Assembly: GCF_958295425.1 (NCBI RefSeq)
Contig: NC_081151.1
Span: 18,676,452-18,740,451, forward strand
DNA: 64,000 nt
Reading direction: 5' to 3'
Source of the DNA: Solea solea
Lineage: Eukaryota > Chordata > Actinopteri > Pleuronectiformes > Soleidae
Shown: positions 12,891 through 25,900 of the stretch, in pieces
Numbering within the stretch: position 1 is the first letter of the stretch
Layout: each line of letters begins with the position of its first letter
Position numbers and translations under genes: made by a program
Notes under the pieces: model-generated
Told to the model about the DNA's origin: nothing
Databases searched by the model: none
The model's input: only the letters and a program-made list of their open reading frames with translations

Positions 12891-15800
12891 TTTTTTTGTT
12901 AAAACATAACACTTGTGTCTCTGTGCCTGTAGTAAGAGAAGCACTCATACACACATGAATGGGGGCGGACCATACGGAGTGGTGACACATCATTATGTGA
13001 GGTCATTAATGCTTTCAGGTCTGACAGAGACTCACGAGTGGTAACATCTGACTGTCTGTCTGTTTAACCCGAGGGTCAGCAAGATCTATGGCCTTTTTTT
13101 TTTAAACTTTTAATGGACAGTGACATCTGTTTTTATGGATGACACGAGAAGCTGTAGGCTGCAGCGTTGCCTGCAGTGAGTTACAAGTGTCACAGGGCTT
13201 GTGAGCTCAAAACAGAGATGTGCCACAGCAGATGTTATCATGAAAAGTGTCAGAATTGTATTTTGAAGTAAATCCTGATTGCAGGTCTGTTGCTCCCTGT
13301 AATCTTTCATCAGTGGATGTGTCACGGTGATATTCCGGACAGGTGGTGCTGTCATGTGTTGAGAGGTAAGGCCTATTTGCACTTTCTGTCTGCGGTTCAC
13401 AGAGGAAAGGGCTAAATCACACAAGGGCAGACACATGGACATCTGTCTCTGCGAGCTCCTTGTTACCAGATGCTTGATGCAAGGAGACTGGGCTGCTCAC
13501 ATAAGGGAATACTGATGCACTACTTTAAACAAGGTAATCGTCTGTTTGATCAAAATACAGGGAAGTTTGTTTGCAGCGATGTACTGTTGACATTGTAAGT
13601 AAGCAATTTCTCTACAAGATAGTTACAGGAGTCATAATGTTTTCTTATCTCTAGGAACAATGTTGATTTTCTAAGTCAATTAAATAGAAGGGCCAGGTTT
13701 AATTGGTCGTTTTTTTGGTGATGCCTTAATTTTTGAAGTGGTGGTCAGTTGAAAATATATGAAATCATAGGAGAGTCAGTGACTGAGGGGCAGTGAAACA
13801 GCAGCCCAGGAAAAGCAGGAGCAGAATTGATTTTGTAACTGCGTCTCTGTCACAAAGCGTAAACTCTGATAATGGGACAAGAGTCTAAATGTAGACCAAA
13901 GTAAAATTTCACATTAGTACTTCTGGAGAAAGCACAGCACGAATTCTCGCCATTAGTCAAAGCGCGACAGATGAAAATGAAAAGCCATGTTTTTTCACAC
14001 ACCCAAAGGAAAATAAATGAATTCATTACTGTAGCGGTGTGTGCTTTTAGTCAGTGGACATATTATCAGCTAGGTAATGACAGAGTGCATGTGTGTTACT
14101 GCAGATGCTGTTGCTTTGTTTGCTGAAAGTCCTTCGTAAGGGTTTGTTTAATCCTGTCAAGTCAGTAGACTGGGGCAGACATCTGTTTGATGTAATTTGG
14201 TGCGCTGTCCTGTTATGTGTTCTACCAAATTTGTTCCCACAGAGTTAAATAGCATGCTCGTGTGACATCCTGAGTCTTTGTCTTCTGCGCCTCAGAGCAG
14301 GCAGTGGTTAAATTTAATGGTCTGTATCCAAGATCTGCTGCAGCACTAAAAGCTCCACCTGATATCTAATCAGAGCCACAGGCCTTCCGGCTCCTCGCTC
14401 CTTCAGGGGATCTGAGTCTGCTGTCTCTGACTCGCTCTCCAAGTCAGCGAGGTGGAGTTGGTGGGAGTTGTAGAGAAGGAGCAGGAGGCAGAGGGGGGAT
14501 TACACTGCTGGGTGTGTTGCTTTTATCCTGGGAATGTAATGTGCCTTAATGCCCCGTGCTCACCCAGGGAAAGGCCAGCAGCTGTGCTCGTTTTTCTCTA
14601 ACTTGGCTGTCAAAGTGTGTCGGGGCTACCTGTGGGAAAGCAGGCCTGCTGGAAGCTCTCGTCCTCACCCCGGGATCTGGACTGGGCTCCTGTGGTTTAA
14701 TGGGGGGCCAATCCCCTTGAGACTTAAGAAGACGGTGTGTGGTTAGGGTCAACACTGTCTCAGGCCAAGTAAACAGAGATGGCTCCTTAAAGTGAAGCAG
14801 AGGAAGGTTGGAAGGTCAGTTGAAAGGAGTTAAAAGGGCATTCGGTTTAGCATCTGCTGTGTGGTCTTCAATTTTTACAAGAAACACGGTCATAGGAAGT
14901 ACTCAAGAGTGGTCTATGTGTAAACAGGACTGTCGCTGGTGTGAACAAAGTTTAGAGAGGACAGATATAATGCTGGCTCATTTTGAGGAATGTTTCCGTG
15001 CTGGTAGAATAATAAAAGAAAAACCCTGCAAGAGGAAGGCAAGGAAGGAAGACTGACTGAGGAAATTAATCTTAAAGTCAACTTTCAGGAGTTCAACTGG
15101 CTTGTGCTTCAATTTACTGAGCAGTTAGGCTGAACGGAGAGCATTGAGGAATAGTCAAGGTTTTATTGCGGCAATGCCATGTGTGGACTGATTCTGGGCA
15201 AATTGCACAATGACGGATGTTAGAAATAAGAGAGTGCAGGAGAATGCCACGGAGCACTGGCAGCTGTAAAACAGTTCAGATATGTAGCTTAAAAGCTGCA
15301 GGCTACAACTTTTTCATTTTATTTCTGCTCATCATGGATGCACATTGATACAACGTTGCTTCATTTCTCTCTCTGCCACAGCTGCAGTGGGTCATGTGGA
15401 GCTTTTATGTCTGGGAAATATCTGTTGGGCTGAGCGTGAATAGAAAATATGGTTTCCCAGAGTATTTTACTTTCAATGGAGCGTGCCTAAAAGTCTCTCG
15501 GCTATAGCGAGGGGCCTCATGCATTTCAAATCACAATGACCTTACCCTGATTTATATCCAGCCTGCTGCTCCAGATCAGAGGTGCACCAGAAGCTGAATG
15601 TGGAAATATTCAGATGGTAGTTTCACTTTGTCTGGATAGAGAGGCGGATTATTGACGGGATGAGATGAATGACATATGATTTGCAGGGAAAATCCAATGT
15701 ACGATTTTGCCCGCTTCGGTTTACACCTTAAGGATTCATGGGGGAGAAATCATGCTCAGCTTCCTCCCTGTCCCCTCATCCATAAGTGGTTACGGCTGAG

Positions 15801-18800
15801 CTTGTTTCCATCAGCCTCTGGGCATGTGCTGTCTGTGATGACACTCTCCATCAAGCCAAAGAGACAGTCAGTTAGCTGGGTGACTCTCTCCTGCTGCTGC
15901 TGCGGCTGCTGCTGCCCTGGTTTTCATCACAGTTAGTGCGAGGGACATAGACAAACTTAGGTCTCTGAGGTCAGAGAAGGGCTCATTCCACAGGCTTTCT
16001 CTCCCCAGTGTGCTGGCAGTGAAGACCTCCTTTCCATAATAAGGGCACAGCATCTGACTACATTTTGTCCCCAGAGTTTAATAAAGATCACCGCTGACAG
16101 GCAGTAAACCAATTCCACCACCCACCAGCCGGCAGGCAAGGGCCGCAACCCCGGCCAACCTCCTCCCACCTCTCTCTTTCTCTCTCTATCCGTCCTCTTA
16201 TCTTCACTTGTGCAGTTTGATTTCCTCTATAAAAGAAGAGACCTCAGGTTGAAAACCAAAACCATCTCCCACTTGTTCAGAACAATAGTCGAGCAGTCAG
16301 AGTCATGAAGTAGCTCCTTGCTACCTCTCGGCCAATGGGGATGCTTTGAGCATTTCAATTGTGTCGATGCCCCGGATTGCATTCTTCTCTGCAGCAGTCC
16401 GACTCTTCACACCCACTTGCACCCGTCAGTAGTAGATCATACGGATAATAAAAGAAACAATATGGCTTCCAGGCTGGGTGCACTCAAGCATCATATGTTT
16501 CATGTTTTTTTTTCACTCTGTGCTTATGCACAAGCTCTCAAACAGTTAGTTCACACGTGATGGCGCCGACATCAGCGAGTCAGCCGTTTAATGGCGACTT
16601 TTCGGCTTTATTGCGCCAAATGTATTCATTTTATATCCAAACCTGCACTCTCCGAGCGATGTGCGAAATGTCTACTAATCCTAATGTCCCCCTTTTGCTT
16701 CTCCAACTTTTATGTACTGATGTATTCTGTGGCCTTTCATTTCATCCTATCTCCATCACTCTCCCTTCCCAAGTGCAACACTGCCATCATCCTCATCATC
16801 ACTTCTATCATCTTCATAATCCCAGTGGCCGTGGACCTTTATTCCCTCCACTGGGCGTAAAGCTTACAGACAGTTTTACAGGAGAAGCCCGCTCCCTAAC
16901 CTCCAGAATGCTAACTGAATAGCAGATGGGCTCAGCTTTGTGTGTCTTTTTATTAGCTCTCCTAAATCAACACCTAACAATGCATGCAGAGAAAGAAGGG
17001 AATTGATTTCCTCCGTCTACCAGTGCCCTGAGGTGGGTAAGAGATGGTCAGAGGGTAAAGGGTGATGGGTGATGGAAGGGCAGAGTTGACTGGTTATGAC
17101 TTTGCTTTAATTTCCTGTCTAGGAAGCGTGCACATGAATCCAGACCAGACAGTATACATAAAATATCAGCCAGCTGTGTTTTTCTCCAGCTCTGTTTCCC
17201 CATTTCACGGCAATTTGTCATAGACTGTTTCGTCTTATTTCAGCGGAACTGTCCTATCTTGTGCATAAATATCCTGCTGGTGAATAACTGGAGAGACAGT
17301 TCTCATGTCAGGATCAAGCGGGATTAGATATTATTCTTAAAAGCTCTATCATATTTCCATTTTAAGCTTCTTACATTTCAATTCTGAGTCGGATAAATAC
17401 TCCAGCATCAACATACACTTGATGCTGTGCTGCTCCTGAGCTACCATTAGCTCAGTCATCAGTCCATTACAGTACTCATTCCCAGTGAGATTTATGGGAT
17501 TTTCGAGGGTCTCAGTTGTGCCTGCATCCTGTCTGTGCCTGACCATGTGTAAAGTAAGTAGCCGGGGCTGTAAAACATTTACCAGAACCACTCAGTTAAC
17601 ATCAGACCAGGCAGTCACACTCCAATGCACGATTGTCCTTTACGTAAAGTGAGGATATGGAGATTATGCATATCCCTCAGGGGAACATTGAGTGTAATTC
17701 AGTAGATGCTGCTTTTGTCCATTAATGGGAATAACAAACAAGTACAGCACTGACCATCTCCATTTCTCACGCTTCCTTTGTTCTCCAGTTATCCAAATCA
17801 AAATCTCTTTCTCCTCAAATATATCATATCATATACGTCATCACATCCGTCCGACACAAAGAAAAAGAAGGAAGAAGGACTCAAACCTTCTGCTGGAGCA
17901 TGAGTTAAAAAATCCCATGCAGCGTCAAAAGACGAGGTATAAATCAAGCTTTAGGGTCCCTCGACCTGCCTCTAAGCTCTCTGGGTTTAGCTGTATTAAG
18001 TGGCATTGCATTAGTGCAGTGGGTTGTTGTTTCCCCGCCGCTTCACTCCCGATCACCTCAGAGGTTATACGGAGCAAAGGCCTCATAAACATTTATGTAT
18101 GGACTGTGGGCGCCCGTCTTAGGCCACAACTCCACTGGGCAGGAGCCCAGCGCCCCTTAATGCCTCTTAAGTGACTGTCTTGTCAGAGAGTTTGTGTGTG
18201 TTTGATTGTTTGTTTGTTTCCCCAAAAAACAGACGGATATGTTTTACTCTTGCTTCGGGTTTAAATCAGAAAACTTCACTGATAGCTACGAGTCCGCATG
18301 GATTCCTGTGGTTATTTTTCCATTTGATGGCTCGTGATATATTTTCATGCTGAGACACTTATCTTATGTAAATTGTATAGCTGTAGGCACCAGAGCCCCC
18401 TCAGCTGTTGTTTTCTCCTGCCCCTTTCTCCCAAGCAGTGATGGACACCCCAGGGGGTCTTCTATGAGACGAAGTAAAAGGACAAAACTCTACTGGACAT
18501 CGTCTTGAAAAGCAGCAACTCGCTGGTCTTTTTTATTCCTAAAGCTTCACAGAATAAATGAAATACACATTTTCTTTGTTATTCTGTGAAGAATGCCTCT
18601 GTGGGATCTTCAACTAATCCCTCGGAGCCATATTTCTGAGTTGTCTCCTCACGTTTTGGCTTGTTTGTTGCCCAGTAGATGCTGTGAAATGAGCACATGC
18701 CTAATTAACCCGGATCGACAGTCTTAAGTTGCATGCAGGCAAAGCATCTTGGTCTAAACAAACAACCACCCTGAAAAAGGGAAGTGGTTAAGTCAGAGTG

Positions 18801-18942
18801 TGAGGGTCCCAGAGGACTGCCAGAGACCACACTGGTAGCGGGCCACTGACGCACATGGAAAATGTGAACAACACACAGGAAATCATTTCAAAAGAACAGA
18901 CAGTGAGGTATGCTTGTGGGATGAACATGGTACACATGTTAC

Positions 18943-18969
18943 GTGTGTGTGTTTGTGTGTGTGTGTGTG
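18943..18969. repeat. (GT)n microsatellite, interrupted
   Basis: GT run with one TTT interruption, immediately upstream of a TAGGGCTGTCAA sequence (18972) that resembles a hAT terminus. No matching 3' end was found. Confidence 0.85.
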
Positions 18970-19519
18970 GTAGGGCTGTCAATTTTCCAGAAATCAGGTT
19001 TGAACAAATATCATGTTATTCCTATTCCTATGTTTGGATATTCCCCACCACCTGCCAGCACACACGCAAACGTGATATTTATTATTTCACTTGGCGTTGG
19101 TCACCGCGGGTTAATCACGTGTTGTCTGTGGAGCCTCTTCTACCACTTCACTCAGGTGGGGGCTAAACAGCTAACTTCTTCCACATGTCGCTTATTAGAT
19201 GCTTTGGTGTCAGACAGATGTGTTTGCTTGTGTCCCCGGTTCTGAGAACAATATACATTACTTCTTCTTATTTTTCTGATGGATTCAACGAAGATCTAAG
19301 ACCAAGTCGCCCTCACTGTACCCTCTGCTGTATTACCAAGTGTTAATGCCTTCACTACAAGCTTCTAAGCTGTATATTTTGAACTGGAATGGGTTTTCAA
19401 GGTTTTCAGTTTGAACCCCCACCTCCCACATCTAAATTTCTAATAAAAAGTGATGGTCCTAGTGTGTGGCAATAATGTATATGGAGTTTAATGCTCTCTA
19501 TTTTTTTGTTTCTCTGCAG

Positions 19520-19990
19520 GACCCGGCATATGCAACTTTTTTATTTGAGCAGCTTCAGACACCCGGGAGCCATGAAGCTGGTGTCAGCTGTTGCCAAGTG
19601 TGTTCTACGCCTCTGAACCAACTGAGGCAGGAGGCCTTGCAGACGCTCCATGCGCCCGTCCTCGCCTTCAGCTCAGACATGGCAGCACAGCCCACGAGAT
19701 CCTTGCTACCGCAGCCCTCTAGATTTTCCGCGTCATCCTCAGCCGTCCATGCAAAACAACTGTCCAAAGGCATCACCCATGGTGTCCTGCCCTTGGGTGA
19801 GCGACACAGGGTGCCAGGTTGGTCACAAAGCCCCGCAATCTCTTCAGTACCCAAGACCAGTGTCCAGGTGACGGTGGCAGGAGGGCAGCTCACTGGATCC
19901 CTAAACTCTGTCACCATCCAGGCACAGCAGTACCTCGAGGGCATGTGGAGCATCTCCAGGGTCAACAACTTCATCCCTCAGCCCAAACCG
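19520..19990 (+). CDS. kif26a: kif26a coding exon: N-terminal CxxC region
   Basis: The exon is 471 nt, phase 0 at both ends, with acceptor tctctgcag and donor gtaaat. It encodes 157 residues beginning [18 protein letters not shown] motif is followed by [15 protein letters not shown], matching the CxxC plus leucine-rich segment I remember from the N-terminus of KIF26 proteins. Near the end, [19 protein letters not shown] is a strongly conserved KIF26A block. Because the exon opens mid-protein in phase 0, at least one earlier coding exon must exist. I found no matching sequence in 1-19519, so it probably lies upstream of the window. An antisense frame open across the exon has no independent support. 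Confidence 0.9.
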
Positions 19991-22900
19991 GTAAATCTTT
20001 TGATTTTTCAGTTGCACGTGTATTACATTTTTACACGCACACAGAGGAACAGCAACAAATCTCCACCGTTCAAACGGCAGGTTTCTCTTCATCTCCACAA
20101 TTATTAATCAGACGTGGATTAAATTCTCGACTGCTTATGCTCCAAATTCAGACGAACCGTCAAATAAGTCAAGATATGATATTGCTTTTCAGTGAAGACT
20201 GTAAAGTGTGTGCAGGAATAGGTGAGGACTTCAATTGTACTCTTCTAACACCTATCCTATTTTAGATAAATCTAATCAGACTAAAAGACTCTGCTCCAAA
20301 TCTTCAACCCATCTCCAAACATCCTTCAGGGGCTGATGTGATGTTGGCGTAAATTTATTCAGTAAATCAAAGACTCTATTTTTTAGGTTCATAAATCATA
20401 CTCCCAAATATATATATATTTTTATTCTTTCAAAATATATGCACATGATAAAAGACTGTAGAATCCATCCAATTATTCTCTCTGACCAATTTTAAATCGA
20501 GGTGTTGGATATCTCTTTACTTAAGGAATAGGCAAATATAACAAAAGGAATGGAAATCATATAAAATGAAATAAGGATCCTCTCATAGATTCCAGTAACA
20601 CCCGGTAAGCTGCAAACGCTACTTTAAGAGGATTAGTTATTTGAGATGAATAATTAAAAGGACAAAGAGAAGAATCTGAGAGAGAACTGGAAGTAATGCG
20701 AAATGCTCAGTGACCTCATTCAGACGTGGTATTACCGTTTGTCCTCAGTGACCCCAGTCAAGGCCAGATCACGCTAAGTTCTGGTCTGAACTGTCCCAAT
20801 GTGTCCTGAATGTGTCCTCAGATCCTATCACAGAAAACGTCACATTCCTGAGCGTCATGAACAGAGACTCAGTTGACAAATGTCATCAGCACAAATACGT
20901 AATATTGGAGGACCGACGTTAATTCCAGGTCAGAACGGAGCCAATACTTATTTGACAGTAGCTGGAGATTGCGCTTACATTTCCACAGGATTTGGTTAAT
21001 ATTTGGTTGAAGAAGAAGAAGAGTGAATCAGCATAAATCAGCTTGATTGCATCTTTTTTGGACAGACTGTGTTTGCAGTTCTTATCAGGTCAAGTCTTGT
21101 CACTACAAATGTTACATTTTTAGACCTTTAGAAAAGCTGAAGCCCTGCAGAGAGTTTTTGAGTCAGAACTCTGCAGGAGTGCTGACCCCTCATTCCTCAG
21201 TAGTCAAGGAGCCTGAGTGATTTGAGGTCAGAGGTCATCGCAACACTAATCTGGTGACCTCCTCCTCAAGGGCATTTCAAATGACCACCCCACAGCACCA
21301 CCATAACTCTTCTCTCATGTTGGATAAGCATTAGTGTGTGTGCTTTGTTTGATGTCGAAGAGACCTGGAGAGGTCCCAAGTTTTGCCCTTGGTGTCATGT
21401 GAGCTAATGATTAGTCATGCTGTACTTTATTTATGACTTTGGACAGTTTAATTGCACATTTATGCAGCGTTTTTTTTTTAACAGTAAATGTTTGACAGTC
21501 ATTTTTTTTTAGAGCTGGGCAATAATTCATTAACAGAATATATTGCAATCATTTTCTTTAATATCATTGTAACAAAACTTCATTATATATTGATATCATG
21601 CTTTGTGCAAACACATTTATGAAACATAACACATAATTGCTATGAATGTTTTGTCCCAGATTTGGGATTGGTGTTTGCCCATTCTATCGCAGTAATTATT
21701 GATGCTTATTGACACTTTTTTCCCCCCCAGTCCTGTCTCAGATTGTACAGAAAAACATTGGAAAACCAAGGCCCTCTTGTTAAAAAAAGCCTTTATAATG
21801 CATGGCAACGTTTAAAAACGATGTTGTGCCAAACTTAGGTCTTTGTAAGGCTGAGAAAGCAGAAGTGAGGTGCAAACAGGATCTGTATAGACCAAAGACA
21901 GCAAGTGACTCATAACAAAGGGCAATTTAAAAGAACACATGTAGTTAATGATGAAACACAACCAAGCGACAAGCCAATAAAACATTTTTTTTTATATTGA
22001 TTAACAAGAATTTCCCCCAAAATACAAAACTAATGAAATCACAACAATCTCTTCCTTTCCCTGTGGTGTCTTTCTACAGTGATGTGAACATCTGGTTTCA
22101 GACCTGCCTGACTGACAGACAGACAGACACAGTGTCGAGACTAAACAGCCTGAGTTAACATCATCCAGTCCTTGCACTGTAATAGTTCCCATCCGATGCA
22201 TTAGCTGTACATTTTGTCACCGCTGTTCTAACAGTGTTGATCCCTGCAGTCTGCTGTGTTCGTCCGTCCTTTCTGCGTGAAAATTGAAGACAGATTTTTA
22301 CTCCTCCCTTTAATGTCAACAACTGCCTGTAGAGATGGTTTATGGGAGGCCATCAAAAGCTTTTAACTGCGTGTACGCAAGCTAGGGCAAATCAAACAGC
22401 CTGGCACAGAAGGGAGCGGCTGACTTGTGTTCTCCATCTATGTGTCTAAAAGCAATTAGTGGCCCTTGGAGCTGGGATGAGTTGCTCAATGGCACACAGC
22501 TGAGGCGAGGGCCTGCCTTGGCCAGTGAGAAATGTCCCTTCAGGACACGGATCTACAAACACAGTAGAGACTGACTTTCTTTTCTCAGGCTTATGTCTTT
22601 CATTAAAAACCCTATCATTCCAAATGACAAAAGCCGAGCCCAGCTCGTGAGGACAGGGAGTCGCTCTGTGCCAAAAGGCACACGTTTTAATTCATGTATC
22701 CCTCATGGTTTCTTTGTGGGGAAAAGCATGCAGTGTTGTTCAGAAAGATAAGCTTTGAACTCTATGTGTAAACTAGAAATCCGTCAGAGTGTGTCAACCA
22801 GGAAGCCTGCAGCGCTCCCACACACAGCCCCATTATATAGGGCACCTTGAATCTACCATTTGGGAAAAGGCTCTGGGTAACATCTGGAATGATGTTTGTG

Positions 22901-25900
22901 GTCACTGGAATTGAAAATCCCTCTCTGTAATTGGCCAACCCTATTTAACAAAAGTCTCAGAAACCTGATGGGGAAGTCCAGCTTTTATAAACTGCTGTTT
23001 TTTTTTTTTATATTCTCACTATTAAAAAAAATAAAAAAAGCAGCCCGTGGCCAAGTGGAAAGGGAACTTGGCTTGTAACTGGAAGGTTGCCGGTTCAAGT
23101 CCCCACCAGGTCAAAAGGGCTGGGGTACCCCTGAGCAAGGTACCCAACCCCCATCCTAATTCTAGGATGGGTAAAATAATTTCCCTAAGGGGATTAATAA
23201 AGATTTAGATTTAGATTAAAGACCTTGAAACATGTTATAGTGAGTGTTCTTCTGCTATTCAAAACATAAAATTGATCCACCCAAATTTGTAGCTTTCGCT
23301 CCATGAAGTCCCCAACTGCATTAACCATTAATCTACAAAGACCAAGTGGCCTTAACACATGAGAGTTTCCGTTATTGGCCGGCTCATTTCAGGCTACTGT
23401 GCTCCGCTCCTTTGCCACCAAAGGGAAGCCCAGCAGATGATTTTGGCTGCTGATGCTTTGATGCAGCTGGCCTTGTGTGGCTGCCGGCCACACAATGTGA
23501 CGATGATCAGAGAATAAAACAGTGCAGGAAGGAAAGGGAAGGACAATGCTCACTCGTGCCAAATTGGGAAACAATTAAGAAAAGGTGCAATTATGTCTTA
23601 CATTCGCTGAAAGAAAATGGATGACTTTCTGTCAAGAGAGCTTAACACGAACACACATCACGTTAGATTTGAGTACAATTTGAAGTCTCTCCTCACCTCA
23701 CTTGGTTTCTGTTGGCTACAGAGGCCAGTCAAGCCTGACAGGCAGATTAACACTGGGCCTATTTCACCTCAGCAGTAATCGACTGTTGACCACGGGGATC
23801 AAAGGTCACAAGGGAATCCTGGAGGGGGTGGGGTTAAGGGGGGTCAACTGATAAGATGGTCGCCCACTCTGTTCTCTTCAGACTTCACAGGAGCAGGAAT
23901 AACTATCCCAATCTCTTTCTCTCCTTCCACTTTTTGCTCAGATCTCTCTCTCCTGCCTTTTCTTTATGGTGCTGAACCAAGGCGAAGGGATCAGGGAGTA
24001 CTGGGGTTAAAGGATGGATGGCAAGCTCATTACTGGCTCTCAGTGCAAATGGCTGAGCACACATGGCTCCACTGACACGGCCTAATTACCTGACCGGGGG
24101 ATAGATTGTACATTTCAGCCAGAATCAGGGCCAGTGCAGGTCCAAGGCTGCAGAGAGCAGCTTGGCTAAGGGGCTTGAATCCCCTGTCTTAATAGCAAGG
24201 GAATACACTTTGATAGGCACTGTGATGAGCTCAAGTGTGTGTATGTGTGTGTGTTTATGGGCTTGTCTGAGAGTCTGTAGTTGCATCATCCTGAGAATAA
24301 AAAGCAGCCCCACCTGTGACCAGCTGTCCCTTTACCCCCAGAAAATCTGCTGCCACTCCAATTTAAAACACTCCACAGGCTCAGCGACAGATCTAATGAG
24401 TGGTATGCGTCAACTTTCTGTACAACAGTGTGTCGGGTGCACTCGTCTCTCATGCCAGAGTGTAATGGCTCCACTTTCCTGGCATGTGCCACTTTCCTAA
24501 CCTGTCACCCACACCTGCATGGTGTGAGGCTTTCTGCTTTGGCAGCTGCATGAAGATCTGTACTTGGCTCATTTCATTTTGCAGCCACGTTTGCCACGGT
24601 GTTCTTCTTAAGTCATAACTTCACACACCACGGCCTGACATCTGACTTAGCCTCCATGATGAAGTCTCTGGAGAGCAAAACCAGACCTCTGAAGCAAGAA
24701 TGTCGATTCTTAACTCTGATAACAAGCTCAAAAGGGTAAAAAAGAAAAAATTCATGACATGCGCTCACACTGCCGGGTCGTCTGTTTGACAAAAGGTCAG
24801 TGAAGCCTTTCTGGGGAAAAACTTAAATTACAGCGCCTAAAATTGAACATAGCAACACACTGGTACTACAAGTAAATCTAACAGTGCACTGCAGCATGCT
24901 GCAGAGCTATAGCCTAGCCTCTCATGTGAATGTCAGAATGTAAGTGTGCCCTCACATCCTGATATATAGCATTGGCATGACAGGCTTAGCGTATAAATAG
25001 TCCAGCTGTCAGCCTGTGTGGACAAATGGCAGATAGTAGAAGATGCTTAGACGGTAAAGGATGTTATTTTAGTTACCGTACATGAATCTGGGGCAAACAC
25101 TGAGGTGGTAAATATGCAGAAGACTCGCGCTGCCTTTATAATGCAAATAATACACGAGTCAAATAGAAGTGAGTCTGCAACGCTGTGTGCTCAATCCAAG
25201 AATGTTGCTGATTGTACAACGTTTCAGTGTTATGAATGTTTTTTTTTTTGAGAAAACCACCTCTGACCTTTATTTATTTATGAAGCTGAAAACCCACAGT
25301 GCTGGTTCTTGTCAGCTGCTATTGATCACTGTCCTGCAGGATAAACCAGCGGCTCCGGTGGGGATTAACCTTTTGTCGATGTGGTGACTCCAGCTAAAGT
25401 GTAGTCTCAGAGTTGGCTTTTGGCTCAGATAATTAGTGTTCTGCACTGCCCGTGCTGGACTATAAACAATCGGTAATGCACTGCAGCCTCCTTGGCTCCA
25501 CCTCAGCTCTGATACTCAGTGTCCAGCAAGCTCATCAGGAACAGAGAGTTTAATATAGTGTGTGAATGTCCTCTGTTTTTCTGGATGGTGCATGGTTAAA
25601 AACTGTCATTATCACGTGCACTTAACTGTGTCACCTGCATTTAACAAAAGCGGTTTACCCAGCTTTGCTGTGACATTTTAATTACCAAGCTTCCAGATCA
25701 GGGTGTACCCATACAATCGCAACACAGATACCTCGTAAACATTTTAGCTATGCAACAAATCTCTTTCATATGATTGTTGTTTGTCTGTTCTCCCTTTGGT
25801 CGCGTGATAGTTAGATATTGTGACACTCATTCCTTATGAGTAAACTGCCAAATTAGCCATGGAGGTATATGTATAATCGAGAGCAGAGTGAAGTCAATGG

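Larger units (their letters stand above)
1..19519 (+). other. Non-coding: 5' intron of kif26a (or upstream flank)
   Basis: No exon of kif26a or of another gene could be supported here. Open frames on both strands are short, lack family motifs and lack credible splice borders. The region holds the repeats listed separately: hAT element 5632, duplicated block 6190-6885, (CA)n 8152, (TG)n 8944, MITE 10789, dispersed repeat 12690 and (GT)n 18943. Since the exon at 19520 starts mid-protein, this is most simply the intron before it. Regulatory elements may lie here but cannot be recognised without cross-species comparison. Confidence 0.6.

Noticed and set aside
14808..15056. Cys-containing frame (CRWCEQ) considered as the missing N-terminal KIF26A exon
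   Set aside because: Only a superficial WC match; surrounding residues do not fit the expected L-KRQA segment and the borders lack suitable splice sites.
18972..19010. Another hAT element starting TAGGGCTGTCAA
   Set aside because: No matching inverted 3' end or target duplication could be found; at most a decayed fragment.
23041..23113. Possible tRNA gene
   Set aside because: Boxes A and B are present, but the flanking body and ATTTAG tail identify a SINE, and a full cloverleaf with paired acceptor ends is not evident.
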